Program-made: the position numbers and the translations under genes
Part shown: one piece after another, positions 1-63,189 of the stretch
Layout of the letters: each line of letters opens with the position of its first letter
Position numbering within the stretch: the stretch's first letter is position 1
Assembly: GCA_051294375.1 (NCBI GenBank)
Contig: CM119269.1
Coordinates: 19,270,460 to 19,334,459, forward strand
Source of the DNA: Paraspadella gotoi
Lineage: Eukaryota > Chaetognatha
Direction: 5' to 3'
DNA length: 64,000 nt
The notes under the pieces: generated by a model
The model's database searches: none
Told to the model about the DNA's origin: nothing
What the model saw: the letters and a program-made list of their open reading frames with translations, nothing else

Positions 1-145
1 GAGATAGTCTTGATTGAAAACTTTCAGGGATCTGCTATGTTCTTATCCTTAAACCACCAAAGCCTGCCCAAAGTTAGGGGCAAGATAGCTTATTTATGAA
101 ATGAATGGATAATTTTTATATTGGTTGTAGCAATTTCATAAAATC
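1..145 (+). repeat. dispersed repeat family A, partial copy
   Basis: This stretch shares long matches with 12505-12612 and 54880-55030, and with the reverse complement of 27405-27530. Shared landmarks in order are a block like 'gatagtcttgattgaaa', then 'cttaaaccaccaaag', then 'gttaggggcaa', then 'ggttgtaccaatttc' (here 'ggttgtagcaatttc'). No coding capacity is seen. It is an unclassified interspersed element. Confidence 0.7.
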
Positions 146-470
146 AGCTCCTTGTATTTTGATGCTTGATTCTGGAGTGAAAAAAAAAATCTAGGGTCAT
201 GCGAAAAAAAAAGGAAATGTCGTTATGAGAAGAAGCATCATGAGATTCTTATGGATTTATGCGTAGCGAAATTGCGTTTAACGAGAATGAGGGAGTGAAG
301 GAAAGAGGTGGGGGGAAAGGTTTCCCTAAATTCTATCTCTCTACTACTAAGCTACTAGGCTTCCTCTCCCCTTAATCCTTTATATTTCTATTTCTCCATC
401 TTGTGCCGTTCTTTTTTCTCCTAATACTTGTTATTCCCCTCCCATTACTTTACTACATTTCTTTCCTTTT

Positions 471-880
471 NNNNNNNNNNNNNNNNNNNNNNNNNNNNNN
501 NNNNNNNNNNNNNNNNNNNNNNNNNNNNNNNNNNNNNNNNNNNNNNNNNNNNNNNNNNNNNNNNNNNNNNNNNNNNNNNNNNNNNNNNNNNNNNNNNNNN
601 NNNNNNNNNNNNNNNNNNNNNNNNNNNNNNNNNNNNNNNNNNNNNNNNNNNNNNNNNNNNNNNNNNNNNNNNNNNNNNNNNNNNNNNNNNNNNNNNNNNN
701 NNNNNNNNNNNNNNNNNNNNNNNNNNNNNNNNNNNNNNNNNNNNNNNNNNNNNNNNNNNNNNNNNNNNNNNNNNNNNNNNNNNNNNNNNNNNNNNNNNNN
801 NNNNNNNNNNNNNNNNNNNNNNNNNNNNNNNNNNNNNNNNNNNNNNNNNNNNNNNNNNNNNNNNNNNNNNNNNNNNNNNN
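471..880. other. assembly gap (410 N)
   Basis: A run of N. It removes the 5' part of the purine nucleoside phosphorylase exon that ends at 926, and probably upstream exons or part of the preceding intron. Bases 146-470 before it are AT-rich and then pyrimidine-rich, with no recognisable exon. Confidence 0.99.
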
Positions 881-3109
881 ACGCTTACGAGGGGTATCAC
901 TACGGTGAATGCGCCTTTCCCGTCAGGTATGACGGTTGGAATAGCCTCTGCACTGAAAGGCTCAAGTTTGGCTTTTTACTCGGTTTTAACCAGGTCGCCA
1001 TGTCCCGCTCTTATTTGGTTTAATTAGTCTAGTTTTGGAGAGTTATTTAATTGAAAGAAATCAGTCTCAAGGACAATTGAAATTTTTTTTCCTCTCGCGT
1101 TTTAAATTTATTTCGGGTCAAACTGACTTCCGTTATAAAAACTATTGTAGAAGACGAAAATAGTAATAATAAAAGTGAGGAGAAGGTGAAGAATTGTGAC
1201 GATGTAAGAGAAGTAGAGAAGAAGTGAGACGAGCTCTCTCCTGATCTCTTTTACCAATTTTTTTCCTTTTTTTTTCCGCTGTCCATTATCTCTCGTATAC
1301 TTTTGATTTCCTTTCCCCCTCTTTCGCCACCATGTTCCCACTCTCACATTCCCCTCCCTCTTCGCCCCCCCCCCAGAGTGATGCGTCTCATGGGTGCCCG
1401 CAAATTGATCGTCACTCTCGCCTGCGGTGGACTCAACCAAGACTTTGAAGTCGGCGACTTCATGATCATCAAAGATCACATCTCATTTCCGGTCATGAGC
1501 GGGTTCAATCCCTTGAAAGGGCCCAACGACGAGAGATTCGGACCCAGGTCGGGCATCATTTGGGGTTCGGGTCAGGGGGTCACGAACGGAAGAGGTGCTA
1601 CGAGTCAAAGGAGGGGGTAATTCCTTTCCCAAACGAGGCTTTAACTACTTCATTAAGCAAGACGCTTGTCATGAAAATCTCGGAAAGGCGGTCGAGAAAA
1701 GTCGTCTGAGTTGTGAGAGAGAAAAAAATAAAAATGCAGGTAAAGAGAAAGAAGCATCGACCAGAAAAACTCGGTCGAGGTTCAAACGTGAGTGGGGGAA
1801 TGTTTGAGTGAAGGTGATTAGATTAACCTGTATTTTTTGTTGCCTTGCTCTCGAGTTCTCCTCTAATACGTATTTACCGCTTTTCCCCACCTTTTTTCTT
1901 CAACTTTTTTGTTATTCTCTATTTTTTTCATTATCTTTGTTTACCTTTTTGTCTGTTTATTTTTTTTCTTTCTTTCTCTCCTTTTTCTTATTTTTTTCCT
2001 TTTTTTTATTCTTTCTTTCTTTCTTTCTTTCTTTCTTTTTTTTTTCTTTTTCCTTTCTTTTTTACTTTCTTTTCTTTTCGTTTCTTTCTTTCTTTCTTTA
2101 CTTGTCTTTCTTTTCCTTCTTTCTTTCTTTTCTTTTCTTTTAATATATTATATATATTCTTCTTTCTCTCTCTTTTCTTTCTCTCTCTCTTTAGTCTTTC
2201 TTCTCTCTCGCATATCTTTTCTTTCTCTCTCGTCTTTCTTTCTCTTCTTTACTTTCTCTCTCACATCTTTCTCTCTTCTCTTTCTCTCCTCTTCAGATTC
2301 GTAGCCTTAACACGCCCTAACGACTGTGCCCTTCGCAACACGCGCTTGCGTCGGCGTCGCGTCTTCACTTCCGGTCGCCACGCCCACTAAACGACTCGCC
2401 GCGATCGACGTTCGTCCACGAGGGGGTCCTCGTCCAGGCGTCGGGCCCGAGTTTTGAGACGCCGTCTGAGTGTTCCTTTTACCGGAACATCGGTGCGGGG
2501 GTGGGGAACGCTGGGGTTCCTTCTGCATGTAATATTTATTAATTAGAAGCTTATTTATTTTAAAGGGAAAAAAAAACTTATTTGATTTGATTCATATTTT
2601 TAAAAAGATGAATTGACGTTTGTAATAATACTTTTCGTTTAATAATGTGTTTTGTAAATTTGTATTTTTATTAATTTTTAATAGGAGCCTCCGAATTGGT
2701 TTCATTTTCGATTGTTTCTCGGGTTTTGTTAGTAAAAGCATAACAAATTTAAAGTGAATTTCCTATGGTGCCCCGTTTCGAGCATTTTTTGGTTTTCGAC
2801 AGGCGGTGACGCGATCGGAATGAGCAACTGTCACGAGGTCATCGTCGCTCGTCACGCGGGAATGAAAGTTCTTTCCATCGCATTCATCACGAATAAGGTA
2901 AGGCAGTCTGGCGAGTCTCAGAATTGCTAATAATGATATGAGCCATTTAAAAATGACAAATTTGGTGAACTTGTTTTCAACTTGTTTTCAAGGCGGTGTT
3001 GGACGTAGACGACGACAAAGTGACGAATCACGAAGAAGTTTTGGAGGCAGGAAAAAACAGCGGTGAAAATTTGGCGAAACTTATTTTGGATATTGTTAGA
3101 TCGTTGTGA
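881..3109 (+). CDS. purine nucleoside phosphorylase, 3' portion (5 exons visible)
   Basis: This enzyme cleaves purine (deoxy)nucleosides with phosphate to give free base and ribose-1-phosphate in cytosolic purine salvage. Exons: gap..926, 1377-1547, 2297-2492, 2803-2897, 2993-3109 (stop TGA). All junctions are GT-AG and keep phase. Family motifs appear in order: [15 protein letters not shown] (exon 1), [20 protein letters not shown] and [10 protein letters not shown] (exon 2), [17 protein letters not shown] (exon 3), [19 protein letters not shown] and FITNK (exon 4), [10 protein letters not shown] (exon 5). These carry the purine-site Glu of FETxxE, the Asn of ITNK and the His of NHEE known from animal PNP. 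Exon 3 is read in two frames: [15 protein letters not shown] is followed, after about 2340, by the frame giving ALASASRL and EGVLVQ. One missing base near 2338-2343 explains this, probably an assembly error. The N-terminal third is absent from the window. Confidence 0.93.
1890..2296 (+). repeat. pyrimidine-rich low-complexity tract in PNP intron
   Basis: About 400 bp of nearly pure T/C with TTTC and TCTC units fills the 3' half of the intron and runs into the acceptor at 2295-2296. Long open frames of F, S and L residues here are composition artefacts. Confidence 0.85.
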
Positions 3110-3616
3110 TAGCAAAAACTAAAAAAGCATTGAGAGGAATCAAATATCAGGCATGGAACTAAACATAGCTTTAAATGGGCATCAGCCATTGTTTTTTCTT
3201 TTTTCTTTTAGCTGTTAGGATCTCTTATCTAAATTGTTTTTATGTATGCTCTAATGAATATACTATTCCCCAATTTCTTTTTTTTGGGGGGGTATCAAAA
3301 ATGGAAAGGTTGTGAAGGCAACAAGTTCAAAAAGTCGGGGTAACAAGTTTAGGAAATAAATGAATTTCTAAATAATATAATTTGAAACTATAAAAAAGAC
3401 AACATTTAAATATGTTAACACAAAGAACAATATACTCCGGTATATAAGGGTTTAACAAACATTCTTTGATCAGACTGATTATGTAAAAAATAACAAAGTG
3501 AGGTACAATAAAAAAAATATCATCAGCTGGCCAAATGTTTAAGAAAAAAAAGTCGTTCGGTCGTAAAAATCTGCCAGTAAATATTTTTAAAAGAAATATT
3601 CAAAAATTAAGATCAC
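3110..3616. other. convergent intergenic region
   Basis: AT-rich sequence between the PNP stop (+) and the SLC16-like stop (-). It should hold both 3' UTRs. An AATAAA at about 3354 could serve PNP. No other gene is seen. Confidence 0.6.
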
Positions 3617-5917
3617 TCAGATATTAGACGAATCTAGTTTTTGTCCCGATTTGTAGTGCCTTATCTTAAAATAAAGTAATAAATATAAGAAGAGAGCGCA
3701 AAAAAAAGAACCGAAGTTGACGTAGAAAACCGTGGAAAATACCCCAGTAACGTCGGAGAGCCAACCTGTATGAATCGTAATATGTGAGTTTTACATTGTA
3801 AATTATCCGTTATAATAACTGGTAATTAAAAACTTATAATATATGTAGTCATATTAATTTTAGCTTCAATAATGCCGACTAGTATCGAATATGCAAAAAT
3901 AAATTTTGCCCTTTGGATATCTATTTACCTGCAAAGGGAGGTAGTAGTAGGAAACCAAATCCTCCAAAGAAAAGATAGAACCCGGAGTAAGCCATGAACT
4001 TTTCTTTGCCGAGCAGATCGTAAGCGACAGTCCAATACAGTCCCACCTTTAAGAATATTATTCATACAGTATTTTTGTAATGTGTTGTTACTTCAGAAAA
4101 AAGAGGGAAAAATAGTTTGCTTTAAAAAATATGGACAAAAAAATTAGCCAGTTCTCTTTATAATTCAAAATTCTACAAGAAAGTACAGTATATTGCTTTT
4201 TAAGAAGGTTACTTATATATATTTACAACTGGTCTTAGGCATTGAAAATGTCATTTAAATAACCTAAATTTCAACCGCAATCTTTTCTAAAACCACACTA
4301 GTGTGCCATAAAAAAATATACTCACTGAACAACCATTAAAAATACCGACGAAACCGGTGACAACGAACAGAGAGAAGGCAGATGAAGTGAACGGGAAAAG
4401 AGCCACTGAGGGAAAAAGAAGCGATAAGAATGACAACAATATGACTTTAATCAAATCCGTGCCGCCGAAACCCACGGCTACCTGTGGTCATGTACGAGCA
4501 AAGTAGCACGGGGAAAATCTTGGTTCTGTGGGGAGAGACGGGTTGCAAATTGCAGAGGAAACCAACAGAAATGCAGCCAACGAAGTCGCAGAGAGAAAGT
4601 GTGGACATTAAAGATGCCGCCTGCACCTCCGACAGCCCTTTGAATTGATAGCCGTATGGAATCAGGTAGACCTGTTAAAATGAAAGGATAAAATTTGTCG
4701 CAAATTTCTTTAAAATTATTTTTAATTATTATTTATTATTATTTATCATTGTATATTTTCTTTCTTTTCGTTGCGTTTGAGAATAGAAGAGAAAGGTGTT
4801 TTTAATGTTTACAAACAACGAATTTTATTTACAAAAATGAACATGTTTTGGCTTTGATATCAAGCGTTCTTTAACGCAAAACAGAGTCCTAATCATTAGT
4901 TATCGAATTGTTCCAGAATCATAAAATGGACAAAATAAGAATTTCTTTTATTTTACTTACAACGAACCAAGTTTTTTCTAAGTAATGGATATTTAAATGA
5001 GTCGATTCAAGTTAAATACTTGCATAACTTTCAACAATGATCAATTGTTAAATCTCGGCTCCACCTGATAAAGGATGCAACTGCCAAAGACCCAACTCGA
5101 GAAGGTCATCCAAACGATCGTGTCCACGTTCTCCTTCGTCCAACGCAACGCATTCTCCGTTTTTCGCCATAAGAATCGACGGCTCTTTTCGAGCTCAGTA
5201 GAATCTCTCGTTTTTGAGTCTCTCTCCTCCAGTTCATCACCGGGTCTCGGCGGCGCTGGAATCAAGAGGCGCTCTTTGACCGCATCGTTTTTCTTATCGT
5301 CATCGTTGACCTTGGAAACGAGAAGAGTTGGAATATCGGCGATTCCATTAGCCCTTTGGTCACGTGATTTTAATTCGTCTCGTGATTCCCCGTCGTAGGA
5401 GTTCTTCGTGTTTCCGTTGAGAAACTCGCTCATTCTCACGTGACTGTCGGGAGTCTTTGTGCAATGTTGGTCCGCGTTAGGCAGCGTGACGTAACCGACG
5501 CCGGCGTTTGCTTCGCTAAGACTCCTTCCGAAAGCGACTCGAAACGTGTTCAGCCCTCCCTTCGTTTGCGCGTCAATAATGTCGCCGCAATATCCTGTAA
5601 CGTTGTCGTTCTCTGACTTTGAGATACCGCGGCGTCCATAGATGGCGCCGCTTTGACCGACAATGTCGCCGCGACAACCAAAGCTCACGGAACCGGAAAA
5701 GAGCGAGAGAGTTGAGGCGTTTAGCGCCGCCTCTTTCGCCAAAACCGGCGCCAAAGTCGGCGCGGCGTCGGCTCCCTCAACGAGCATGTCGTCTTCAGGG
5801 CAATCGCCGTCGTCGGCCGGCATGTCTCCGCGATGATCCTCTTTTTCTTCCTCCAAATCTTTGCGGCGAAGAAAAAAGGAGGAGATAATCATGTTGAGAT
5901 AGATGCCTGTCACCGGG

Positions 5918-6006
<89 letters not shown>

Positions 6007-7556
6007 GGGGAAAGCAAGGTGTTACTAAAGATGAACTACAAAATGAAATGGAGGGTGAAAACTAAAAAAAAAATAAAATAGAGACTGTGGTGAATCATAA
6101 ATTCACCCAAGGCATCACACATGTCCCCCCGTTGCCATTAGACTTCACTTATTAGAAACATGATAGAATTTAAGATTCATCGAGAGGTCATGAGGCAAAG
6201 GTCATCAAAAGACTATGATTCGTCTTTCTGATTAAGGGAGTTATTTTTAAAGTCACAAGATACGAAGCGGTATTTTGCTCATCCTTTCCAAGGAAAACAA
6301 ATTTAAAATTAGGAAATAATAATATATAAAGTAACCAAAATGAAACTGAGCGTACTAACCGGCGTAGATGAGCACCGTTCCTCTCCACCGGAACTCTTCT
6401 CGAAGATACTGCAGCCCCAGCGGCGACACGATGGCGCCGAGAGCGCGTCCGGCCGTCGAGACGGCGTTGGAGAAAGAGCGCCGGTTGTCAGGGACGCAAG
6501 CAGAGAGGCACAACACTCCTGCGAAAGAGAATAGAAGATGAGAGAAGAGAAAAAAAGATAACTTTCAGCAACTTGATGATTTTCAATAGAAATCTATATA
6601 AGGTTACCCCTGTTCATTTGAAGATACATCCGTCTTCCAGTTCGGGATGGATGCAATTCTTCATTTAATTTCATTTTAATGGCATGAGATCGAGTTGTTA
6701 ACTTCTTATCCAACTCATCATCTTCATTTTTTTTTTAAATCAGAAATCGAACTTCATTTTGATTTTATTTTAACAACCAAAAATTATTCATTCAATAAGT
6801 AGGCTATCTAAACTCATATTTTGGACGACTATTGTGGATTAAGGCCTGAATGATCCAGCCTTCTAACAAGATAATCACATAGCAGGACCCTGCAATAAAC
6901 AAACCGTCGACCCCCTTAGTTCGGGGAAAACTATTGTTCTCCGCGCTTGCGTCAAAGGACAAGGTTGATTGTTATTGAAATTGATATCTTCATTCATAAA
7001 GAGAGACGGACAGACAAAGAGACAAACGAATAACGAACCCGTGGGATAGACGGATGCCGCACCGAGGCAGGAGAGGAAAGCGCCGAAGAAAACTAGCGCG
7101 CCGAAATCGGCGACGAAACCGGCGACGATAAGCGACGACGCCGCAACGACGGCACTCACGGCGACGATGAGGCGTGACGAGACGCCGCGCGACATCAAGA
7201 GGCTGCAGACGGGGCTCCCTAAGTAGATCGTCGAGATGGCGACGGTCTGGGGGGTGAGAAGATTTTGGAATTAAATTAACTTCATTTGAACGAAAATAAA
7301 TTTTTTATAAAAGCGATTCGTATGGACTATTTATTGATTTATTGATTTGCCTTCATTAAATGCTCACTTGAAATAGGCTTGTCTTTGCCTTCGACAGTTC
7401 AAACTCTTGCTGCCAGGACGAGAAGAAGATTCCAGCGCTTTTTCCGAATCCGCCGACTATGGCCGTGTTGATGAAATTAAAGAAAGTGATCACTTGCCAG
7501 TTCGTGGGGAGGCCATGGCCGGTGCCAGAGCCGAGACCAGGGCTGAGGTCTGACAT
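3617..7556 (-). CDS. SLC16-like (monocarboxylate transporter-type) MFS carrier
   Basis: A plasma-membrane type MFS carrier; the substrate cannot be read from sequence. Exons in transcript order: 7556-7368, 7246-7039, 6518-6360, 5906-5065, 4671-4326, 4046-3929, 3765-3617 (stop TGA). The protein is about 670 residues. TM1 contains NWQVITFFNFINTAIVGGFG followed by KSAGIFFSSWQQEF. Exon 2 encodes TM2-4 with TVAISTIYLGSPVCSLLMSR. Exon 3 carries VPDNRRSFSNAVSTAGRALG, the counterpart of the MCT RRxLAxGxAxAG region, ending WRGTVLIYAG. Exon 4 begins TM6 (GIYLNMIISSFFLRRK), then about 240 hydrophilic residues, then TM7. Later exons give VYLIPYGYQFKGLSEVQAAS and the end of the second bundle (FGFLLLPPFAG, WLSDVTGVF). 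Near 4484 the frame shifts by one base between SYMTT and VAVGFGGTDL, a probable sequence error. The start ATG follows an acceptor-like TTCTCAG, so a 5' UTR exon probably lies upstream. The gene is convergent with PNP, 507 bp apart. Confidence 0.85.
5918..6002 (+). repeat. (GA)n microsatellite
   Basis: About 42 GA units starting 12 bp upstream (in transcript sense) of the acceptor of SLC16-like exon 4. On the coding strand it is a CT tract, so it serves as the polypyrimidine tract of that intron. Confidence 0.95.
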
Positions 7557-8570
7557 TTGCTGAGAAAATAATTTTTAATCTGAAAATTATTAATATTACG
7601 AATTAAACCATTTTTGGTTAGCAATTTAAATTTATGGCATTTAGGAATTGGGTATTCTCTTATAGATTTTGTCTTGTCTTAAAACCGGTTCTGTTTGAAA
7701 AAATTTCTGAACGTTGAATGCGTATGGTTTCATTGTGAAGTTTTCGTGGTTTTAACAGCTCTATTTACAAAATTCGTCAAATTGAAATTATTCTGAAACT
7801 ACCAAAGCGCCGCGGCTAATTTTTAAATGTTCTTTTTTAATTAAATTAGCAGACTAATTTGAATCACTCCTTAAATTGTGACCGAAGTAACTAGAGTTAC
7901 AAAAGTGGTACATTCAAATCAAAAACTCGTTGTTTCGTGTCAGAATAATCATGACAAGGAGACTCATAATTTATTATAATTTGACTGGGCACGAAACTCA
8001 TCTCGCAACAACCTTAACTTGATCAGCGGTTTTTCTCCGCGATATTTTAAAAAACCCAACTGTTGCGTGTTTGATCTAAAACTCCCCAACCCTTAAAAAA
8101 AAAAGAAATAGGAAGAAAAATGTTGGCAAAAGTTAAAGATTTGTCTTTTTTTTTCAAAGTCATCGATAATTTTTTGGATGAGAAGGACTTTTTGTTGCGT
8201 CATACGGAGACAAATGACAACGACGATGACAACGACGATAACATTGGCAAAATTTTTGAGAGGAGAAAATCGATGAGGCTTCAAAGAAAAAGTTGAATTG
8301 ACCCGTTGCCTTTGGCTCGTTGCAGAGACGGATTGAAAAGGCGATGACGACAACGTAGCAGACGACAAAAATGTCAATGCTTGTGCTCTGCGCCGGTCTG
8401 TCCTTTTCGTCGCGCACCTCGTACCCGTTAGCCGTCTCGTGCCAGAGTTGTCGTCATCGTCGTCGTTCTCGTCGTAAGAGTGAACAAATTTTTTTAGAAA
8501 GAAATGTTTCCAGAACAGATTTTGATGATTCAGAAAAAATAAATATAGGGAAAAAAAAGAGAAGAAAGAA

Positions 8571-8654
<84 letters not shown>

Positions 8655-8689
8655 GAATCGAGCGACTGAAATCGATTCAAATTCAATCT

Positions 8690-8755
<66 letters not shown>

Positions 8756-9012
8756 AAGAAAGAAAAAAAAGAGAGAAAGAAAGAAGAGAGACATGTCTTT
8801 GACGTTCGTTTCTTTTCTATATTTACGATCGCGACTCTGATCTTCCGGAAAAGCCATCATTTGCATTTAAATGTTCGATTGATCCGTCCCTCTGAAAATG
8901 GATTGAGAGACAAAGAGAGAGAGAGAGAGAGAGAAAACTAATCGAATAGAATTGAGATGATACAAAAACAGAAAAGAAGTTGAATACAGCGAGAAAAAAA
9001 AATAGAGAGATG
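6836..9012. repeat. 2.18 kb tandem duplication, copy 1
   Basis: It matches 9013-11211 almost base for base, starting at 'gatccagccttctaacaag' in both. The two differ mainly by one-base insertions or deletions, many in short homopolymers (for example 'gtctttgcc' against 'gtcttgcc'), and by GA array length. It contains SLC16-like exons 1 and 2 in intact frames, so this copy is taken as part of the gene model. Between 7560 and 9012 no other gene is recognised. Confidence 0.92.
8570..8755 (+). repeat. interrupted (GA)n microsatellite
   Basis: Two GA blocks separated by 'gaatcgagcgactgaaatcg', upstream of the SLC16-like start. The equivalent block in the second copy is 10738-10920 and differs in length. 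Confidence 0.95.
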
Positions 9013-9213
9013 GATTAAGCCTGATGATCCAGCCTTCTAACAAGATAATCACATAGCAGGACCCTGCAATAAACAAACCGTCGACCCCCTTAGTTCGGGG
9101 AAAACTATTGTTCTCCGCGCTTGCGTCAAAGGACAAGGTTGATTGTTATTGGAAATTGATATCTTCATTCATAAAGAGAGACGGACAGACAAAGAGACAA
9201 ACGAATAACGAAC

Positions 9214-9728
9214 CCGTGGGATAGACGGATGCCGCACCGAGGCAGGAGAGGAAAGCGCCGAAGAAAACTAGCGCGCCGAAATCGGCGACGAAAACCGGCG
9301 ACGATAAGCGACGACGCCGCAACGACGGCCTCACGGCGACGATGAGGCGTGACGAGACGCCGCGCGACATCAAGAGGCTGCAGACGGGGCTCCTAAGTAG
9401 ATCGTCGAGATGGCGACGGTCTGGGGGTGGAGAAGATTTTGGAATTAAATTAACTTCATTTGAACGAAAATAAATTTTTTATAAAAGCGATTCGTATGGA
9501 CTATTTATTGATTTATGATTTGCCTTCATTAAATGCTCACTTGAAATAGGCTTGTCTTGCCTTCGACAGTTCAAACTCTTGCTGCCAGGACGAGAAGAGG
9601 ATTCCAGCGCTTTTTCCGAATCCGCCGACTATGGCCGTGTTGATGAAATTAAAGAAAGTGATCACTTGCCAGTTCGTGGGGAGGCCATGGCCGGTGCCAG
9701 AGCCGAGACCAGGGCTGAGGTCTGACAT
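9214..9728 (-). pseudogene. duplicated SLC16-like exons 1 and 2, frames broken
   Basis: The exon 1 copy at 9728-9540 starts MSDLSPGLGSGTGHG, has GILFSS for GIFFSS, and goes out of frame near its 3' end through a lost T. The exon 2 copy at 9420-9214 has a lost base in 'acggcctcacgg' and an extra A in 'gaaaaccgg', which disrupt the TM3 region. There are no copies of exons 3-7. It is either a real partial duplication or an uncollapsed, unpolished assembly copy. Confidence 0.7.
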
Positions 9729-10728
9729 TTGCTGAGAAAATAATTTTAATCTGAAAATTATTAATTATTACGAATTAAACCATTTTTGGTTAGCAATTTA
9801 AATTTATGGCATTTAGGAATTGGGTATTCTCTTATAGATTTTGTCTTGTCTTAAAACCGGTTCTGTTTGAAAAAATTTCTGAACGTTGAATGCGTATGGT
9901 TTCATTGTGAAGTTTTCGTGGTTTTAAAGCTCTATTTACAAAATTCGTCAAATTGAAATTATTCTGAAACTACCAAAGCGCCGCGGCTAATTTTTAAATG
10001 TTCTTTTTTAATTAAATTAGCAGACTAATTTGAATCACTCCTTAAATGTGACCGAAGTAACTAGGTTACAAAAGTGGTACATTCAAATCAAAAACTCGTT
10101 GTTTCGGTGTCAGAATAATCATGACAAGGAGACTCATAATTTATTATAATTGACTGGGCACGAAACTCATCTCGCAACAACCTTAACTTGATCAGCGGGT
10201 TTTTCTCCGCGATATTTTAAAAAACCCAACTGTTGCGTGTTTGATCTAAAACTCCCCAACCCTTAAAAAAAAAAAGAAATAGGAAGAAAAATGTTGGCAA
10301 AAGTTAAAGATTTGTCTTTTTTTTTCAAAGTCATCGATAATTTTTTGGATGAGAAGGACTTTTTGTTGCGTCATACGGAGACAAATGACAACGACGATGA
10401 CAACGACGATAACATTGGCAAAATTTTTGAGAGGAGAAAATCGATGAGGCTTCAAAGAAAAAGTTGAATTGACCCGTTGCCTTTGGCTCGTTGCAGAGAC
10501 GGATTGAAAAGGCGATGACGACAACGTAGCAGACGACAAAAATGTCAATGCTTGTGCTCTGCGCCGGTCTGTCCTTTTCGTCGCGCACCTCGTACCCGTT
10601 AGCCGTCTCGTGCCAGAGTTGTCGTCATCGTCGTCGTTCTCGTCGTAAGAGATGAACAAATTTTTTTTAGAAAGAAATGTTTCCAGAACAGATTTTGATG
10701 ATTCAGAAAAAATAAATATAGGGAAAAA

Positions 10729-10737
<9 letters not shown>

Positions 10738-10827
<90 letters not shown>

Positions 10828-10859
10828 TCGAGCGACTGAAATCGATTCAAATTCAATCT

Positions 10860-10920
<61 letters not shown>
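10738..10920 (+). repeat. (GA)n microsatellite, copy-2 equivalent
   Basis: GA array corresponding to 8570-8755 but longer and purer in its first block. Confidence 0.93.
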
Positions 10921-10924
<4 letters not shown>

Positions 10925-11072
10925 AAGAAAGAAAAAAAAGAGAGAAAGAAAGAAGAGAGACATGTCTTTGACGTTCGTTTCTTTTCTATATTTACGATCG
11001 CGACTCTGATCTTCCGGAAAAGCCATCATTTGCATTTAAATGTTCGATTGATCCGTCCTCTGAAAATGGATT

Positions 11073-11082
<10 letters not shown>

Positions 11083-11144
<62 letters not shown>

Positions 11145-11365
11145 CTAATCGAATAGAATGAGATGATACAAAAACAGAAAAGAAGTTGAATACAGCGAGA
11201 AAAAAAAATAGAGAGAGATGAGAGAGAGAGAGAGTGAGAGAGAGAGAAAGAGAGAAAGAGAGAGAGAGAAACCTAATAGAATAGAATTGAGATGATACAA
11301 AAACAGAAAGAAATTGAATACAGCAAAAAAAAAACAGAGANNNNNNNNNNNNNNNNNNNNNNNNN

Positions 11366-11398
<33 letters not shown>

Positions 11399-11400
11399 AG
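11083..11400 (+). repeat. GA-rich region with 25-N gap
   Basis: Several GA blocks, partial copies of the duplication end, and an arbitrary 25-N gap at 11341-11365. The gap sits exactly where the repeats would defeat assembly. Confidence 0.9.
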
Positions 11401-11566
11401 TGAAAGAGAGAGATTTTGATCTAGATCACACTATAGAACATCGGAGAATGAATAAAACTTTTCCCCGAGGCGGAACTAAATCGAAATCTCGGTGAATAAA
11501 AGGTGCGCCAATTCTATTGAGTCATCGGGATGGAAACAGGAGGTAGCGACATTTGGTCCGTTGAGC

Positions 11567-11668
11567 CGTAGGTCGGTCGGTCGGTTAATAGGTCGGTCGG
11601 TCGGTTAATAGGTCGTTCGGTCGGTCGGTTAATTAGTTGGTCGGACGATCGGTCGATCGGTCCAATTT
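11567..11668 (+). repeat. GGTC-rich tandem repeat
   Basis: Repeats of a unit like 'aggtcggtcggtcggttaat', decaying to GGTCGATC-type tetramers. It lies 55 bp upstream of the first visible exon of the large Cys-rich gene. Confidence 0.85.
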
Positions 11669-11722
11669 TTTGACCTCCACCCTTTAACTCTCTACTATCC
11701 ACCCTTCTTTTCCTTATTACAG

Positions 11723-63189
<51,467 letters not shown>

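Larger units (their letters stand above)
9013..11211. repeat. 2.18 kb tandem duplication, copy 2
   Basis: Second copy of 6836-9012. A third, very short partial copy ('gagatgatacaaaaacag') follows at about 11288-11335, directly before an N gap. Several one-base indels against copy 1 break the exon frames. Confidence 0.92.

Noticed and set aside
403-1027. Open frames running through the N gap
   Set aside because: The frames exist only because N codons are not stops. The true exon is the stretch 881-926 in the PNP frame.
5833-6081. Poly Arg-Glu open frame across a GA array
   Set aside because: Artefact of the dinucleotide repeat. The minus strand here carries the SLC16-like exon and its intron.
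8093-8866. 257-codon minus frame with Ser-Leu runs
   Set aside because: It crosses two CT arrays and has no conserved part. It is duplicated with indels in copy 2, where the frame differs.
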